This document shows, piece by piece, positions 12,675 through 14,956 of a stretch of 14,956 nt of DNA; within the stretch, counting starts at the first letter, position 1, and each line of letters begins with the position of its first letter. Made by a program: the position numbers and the translations under genes. Under the pieces are notes generated by a model. That model saw only the letters and a program-made list of their open reading frames with translations, did no database searches and was not told the DNA's origin. The stretch comes from an uncultured Roseburia sp. (lineage in GTDB: Bacteria > Bacillota > Clostridia > Lachnospirales > Lachnospiraceae). The stretch lies in NCBI GenBank assembly GCA_910587865.1, contig CAJUNX010000008.1, positions 1 to 14,956 on the forward strand, in the 5' to 3' direction.

Positions 12675-14956
12675 CACCTCCCGTAGCTGGCGGATAAAGG
12701 TTTCCGCAATGTGGTAAAGCCGCGTTGTCTGAACCTGGTAATCCTCCGTCTCCGCATCAGTTTCCTCCGTCTGTGTCTTTGCGTTTATTCCAAACACACC
12801 GGAGGAGAACTGATCCAGGTCGAGGTCGCGGATACCGGCATAGCTCATTTCCGCCTCCTCTCCCAGCGCCGCGGTCAGCTCATCCGCATGCTCTTTTAAA
12901 AGCTTCTCCGTCTCCGGGTTTTCCGATGCCACAAATCCTTTGATCCCATGCGCCTTCGCCTGAAACGTCGCCGCTATCTTTCCGCGCAGACCGCTCTCCA
13001 TCATAACGTCGACAATTCCTTTTTTGTCAGCGCCGCGGACAATCTTTAAGGACACATTCACCACACCGTCCTGCACCAGCACCGGAACGGAATACTGCTC
13101 CTCCCGCGCCATAAGGTCATGCAGCGACAGCTGTGCCGAAAGCATACGCATCTCACGCACGTCAAGGCTCGTGACTTCATCACTCTCTATCATCGTCCTC
13201 ATCACGTTTTCTGCCAGTTCACCCAGCTTCTCCTGCGCCTCGGCCATTTCCGCCGGCGAGGACACCGCTTCTCCGAATTCTTCCAGGAGCTCCTGGCGGA
13301 TCTTCTCGAGGTCATTTACGGTAACCTCTTCTCCCGGCTCTTTTACGCCCTCTCCAAAGATCTTTCGGAACATGCCGTTGCGGTTCTTTATCATTTCTTC
13401 CATCGCCAGGATGTTCGACACCGTATTGGGAATATCGTACTTCTGCAGTACGGAGTAGATGTCCCGGGATGCCTTTGCACTTTCGGCAAGCTCCTTAAGG
13501 CGCTCGCCGGCATACGCCATATCCAGCCGGTCGTCTTCCGTTTCCGCCCCCTGGAGCGCTTCTTTTAACTGCTCCGGTGTCATATTCTCCCAGTCTTCCT
13601 GTTCCATCACCGCAGACAGCCGGTCCGGCGTGAGCGCATCGGCAACATCTTTCATGCAGTTATGCTGATATGCCGTCTCAATCTGGCCGGTGATGGAATG
13701 CTCCATCCCGCCGCCCGCTCTCTCTCCGAAGGAATCGTCCACGATATAATCCATCTCCCCTGCGTGATGTCCGGTTCGCACTGCCATCATCAGATTCCGC
13801 ATCGTGACATCCGCACCCTGATTGATCAGCGCTCCGATCACCGCACCGTCCGAGCTCTCCACCTGGTGAATCAGCCGGTAAATTCCAATATATGAGGCTC
13901 TCTCCTCCTTTGTGATCGCATCGTGTTTTTCGAGCTTCCAAAGGAATTCCCCGAACCCGCGATAGTCCTCCCTGCCAGCGTTAAGCTCTTTTCCGATCTT
14001 CTCCGCCAGCTCATTGAGACCACTGAAGTTCATATCCAGCGGATTGATCCCCCGGCGAATCATCTCGACGACCATTGCCGGCGTCATATTGCGGAACGCA
14101 CGCTGTACCTCTTCATCCACACTCTTCATCTCCGCGATCGTCTCAGGTGTGATCTCTGTCTGATTATAGCCGAGTATCCTGACCGCACGCCGGTTTGTCT
14201 CCGTGCGCTCAAGCCCCAGATCCGTCAGAATGTCATCCACATTTCGAAATGCTTTCTGAATCGAATCTCCCAGATCCGCCCGCGGCGCTGTCATCAGCGT
14301 CTCATAACGCTCATTCGCGCGTTCAAAAGCTCCGCGCATATCCCGGCCGCTCTCCCCCACTTCACTGATGGAAGCGGTTCTGATGCCCGGCATCCCGATC
14401 ACATAGGCAGGCGCGTACTTTAAGTCGGAAATCGTCTGCGTGGTCTCCTGAAGCAGTGCAACATTCGCACTCTCCTCATCCACTCCCTGCGCGCGCAGCA
14501 GATTCTCATAATATTCGTTTTCCGTCTGTTTCAGCCGCTCAATCAGCTGTGCCATCGGCTCCGTGTCAATCTGGATTCCTTTCTTCAGAAGCGCAAGATT
14601 CGCCTGTACGGTCATCGCCAGACGCACTTCCTCCAGCTGTCTTCTAGCCGTCAGCAGCGCGAGCTCACGCCGCGTGAAATCCGCACCGTTCTGCGCGTCT
14701 TTGGAAAGATCGGATCCCTGTGCGTCTTCCTTCTGCCCGACCCGATACGTTCCGGCTGCCCCGGACGATGCCTCCGGATCCTCTGTTCCGGATACATGGG
14801 CCGAATGCGTGCCGGCCGTTCCGGCAGATGTTCCGGCTCCCACGATACCGGCCACACCGGCTGCATCAGACACACCGGCAGATGTTCCGGCGTCTCCGGA
14901 TGCAACCGCTCCGACGCCCGCCGCATTTCCGGATACACCGCCGGCTCCCGCCGATG
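12669..14956 (-). CDS. Large FliK-like (DUF6240-type) flagellar protein, N-terminus off window
   Basis: The frame is open from the stop at 12669-12671 to the right edge (761 full codons), so the start lies outside; the in-frame GTG at 14871-14873 has no SD and is internal. The N-terminal part is Ala/Gly/Ser/Thr/Val low-complexity. A long helical, Glu-rich region follows (ANLALLKKGIQIDTEPMAQL; TPAMVVEMIRRGINPLDMNF). Near the C-terminus, SVPVLVQDGVVNVSLKIVRG and GLRGKIAATFQAKAHGIKGF form a beta-rich block that resembles the FliK hook-length-control C-terminal domain. I recall similar Lachnospiraceae proteins labelled DUF6240, but that label is from memory. It likely acts in flagellar export or hook assembly. 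It converges with and overlaps the amidase by 6 bases. Confidence 0.75.
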   Translation of the reverse strand, partial: SAGAGGVSGNAAGVGAVASGDAGTSAGVSDAAGVAGIVGAGTSAGTAGTHSAHVSGTEDPEASSGAAGTYRVGQKEDAQGSDLSKDAQNGADFTRRELALLTARRQLEEVRLAMTVQANLALLKKGIQIDTEPMAQLIERLKQTENEYYENLLRAQGVDEESANVALLQETTQTISDLKYAPAYVIGMPGIRTASISEVGESGRDMRGAFERANERYETLMTAPRADLGDSIQKAFRNVDDILTDLGLERTETNRRAVRILGYNQTEITPETIAEMKSVDEEVQRAFRNMTPAMVVEMIRRGINPLDMNFSGLNELAEKIGKELNAGREDYRGFGEFLWKLEKHDAITKEERASYIGIYRLIHQVESSDGAVIGALINQGADVTMRNLMMAVRTGHHAGEMDYIVDDSFGERAGGGMEHSITGQIETAYQHNCMKDVADALTPDRLSAVMEQEDWENMTPEQLKEALQGAETEDDRLDMAYAGERLKELAESAKASRDIYSVLQKYDIPNTVSNILAMEEMIKNRNGMFRKIFGEGVKEPGEEVTVNDLEKIRQELLEEFGEAVSSPAEMAEAQEKLGELAENVMRTMIESDEVTSLDVREMRMLSAQLSLHDLMAREEQYSVPVLVQDGVVNVSLKIVRGADKKGIVDVMMESGLRGKIAATFQAKAHGIKGFVASENPETEKLLKEHADELTAALGEEAEMSYAGIRDLDLDQFSSGVFGINAKTQTEETDAETEDYQVQTTRLYHIAETFIRQLREVL
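14821..14891. repeat. Direct repeat within the Ala/Gly-rich segment
   Basis: The 17-base unit CCGGCAGATGTTCCGGC occurs at 14821-14837 and again at 14875-14891, exactly 54 bases (18 codons) apart, so both copies are read in the same frame as GTSAG-type peptide. CCGG-rich shorter fragments recur between and beyond them, suggesting a low-complexity tract that can expand or contract. Confidence 0.75.

Noticed and set aside
14871..14873. GTG as the true start of the FliK-like gene
   Set aside because: No SD precedes it and the same low-complexity Ala/Gly frame continues open to the window edge.
1..14956. Mobile element, phage, CRISPR array or tRNA
   Set aside because: No transposase or integrase motif, no regularly spaced repeat set and no cloverleaf sequence was seen on either strand.

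Overview
The window looks like chromosomal DNA from a motile Clostridia of the spore-forming lineage, most likely a Lachnospiraceae member. This rests on a Tad pilus operon with a TadZ-type protein, bofA and yaaL (DUF2508) side by side, a mecA adaptor gene, a Lachnospiraceae-style flagellin starting MKINYNASAA, a CwlD-type amidase, an SH3/GH18 hydrolase, and strong Shine-Dalgarno (SD) sites with sigma-A style promoters. I see no tRNA, rRNA, CRISPR array, transposase or phage gene.

Layout. Positions 1-3205 on the minus strand hold a Tad operon, read as prepilin peptidase, tadZ, tadA/cpaF and tadB (the last cut by the window edge). It is driven by a near-consensus promoter at 3200-3228. bofA (minus) and yaaL (plus) lie back to back at 3265-4041. 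A perfect bidirectional terminator (4058-4094) separates yaaL from the convergent flagellin-fliS unit (4115-6088, minus), which has a sigma-28 type promoter. A small DUF1858 redox-disulfide gene (6356-6565, plus) and mecA (6624-7379, minus) converge on a second terminator.

Positions 7545-9920 on the plus strand carry the least ordinary unit. It contains a Ser/Thr kinase fused to a MinD/ParA-like domain, a second stand-alone MinD/ParA-like protein and a 71-residue conserved-looking protein. Both P-loop domains lack the Walker lysine. The best start codons, judged from SD position, are AUA for the kinase and AUU for the second protein. A structured, possibly regulatory RNA segment follows (9911-10060). 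Next come a membrane-anchored SH3/GH18 hydrolase (10155-11888) and a CwlD-like amidase (11964-12674), linked by a terminator hairpin that buries the amidase SD. A long Ala/Gly-rich flagellar FliK-like protein (12669 to beyond the right edge, minus) converges on the amidase, and both stop codons lie in one CTATAG palindrome.

Together the genes cover surface appendages (Tad pilus, flagellum), cell-wall and spore-cortex remodelling (BofA, CwlD, GH18), regulated proteolysis (MecA) and a kinase/P-loop module of unknown role. The module's domain types recall the Tad positioning protein TadZ, but nothing in the sequence proves a functional link.
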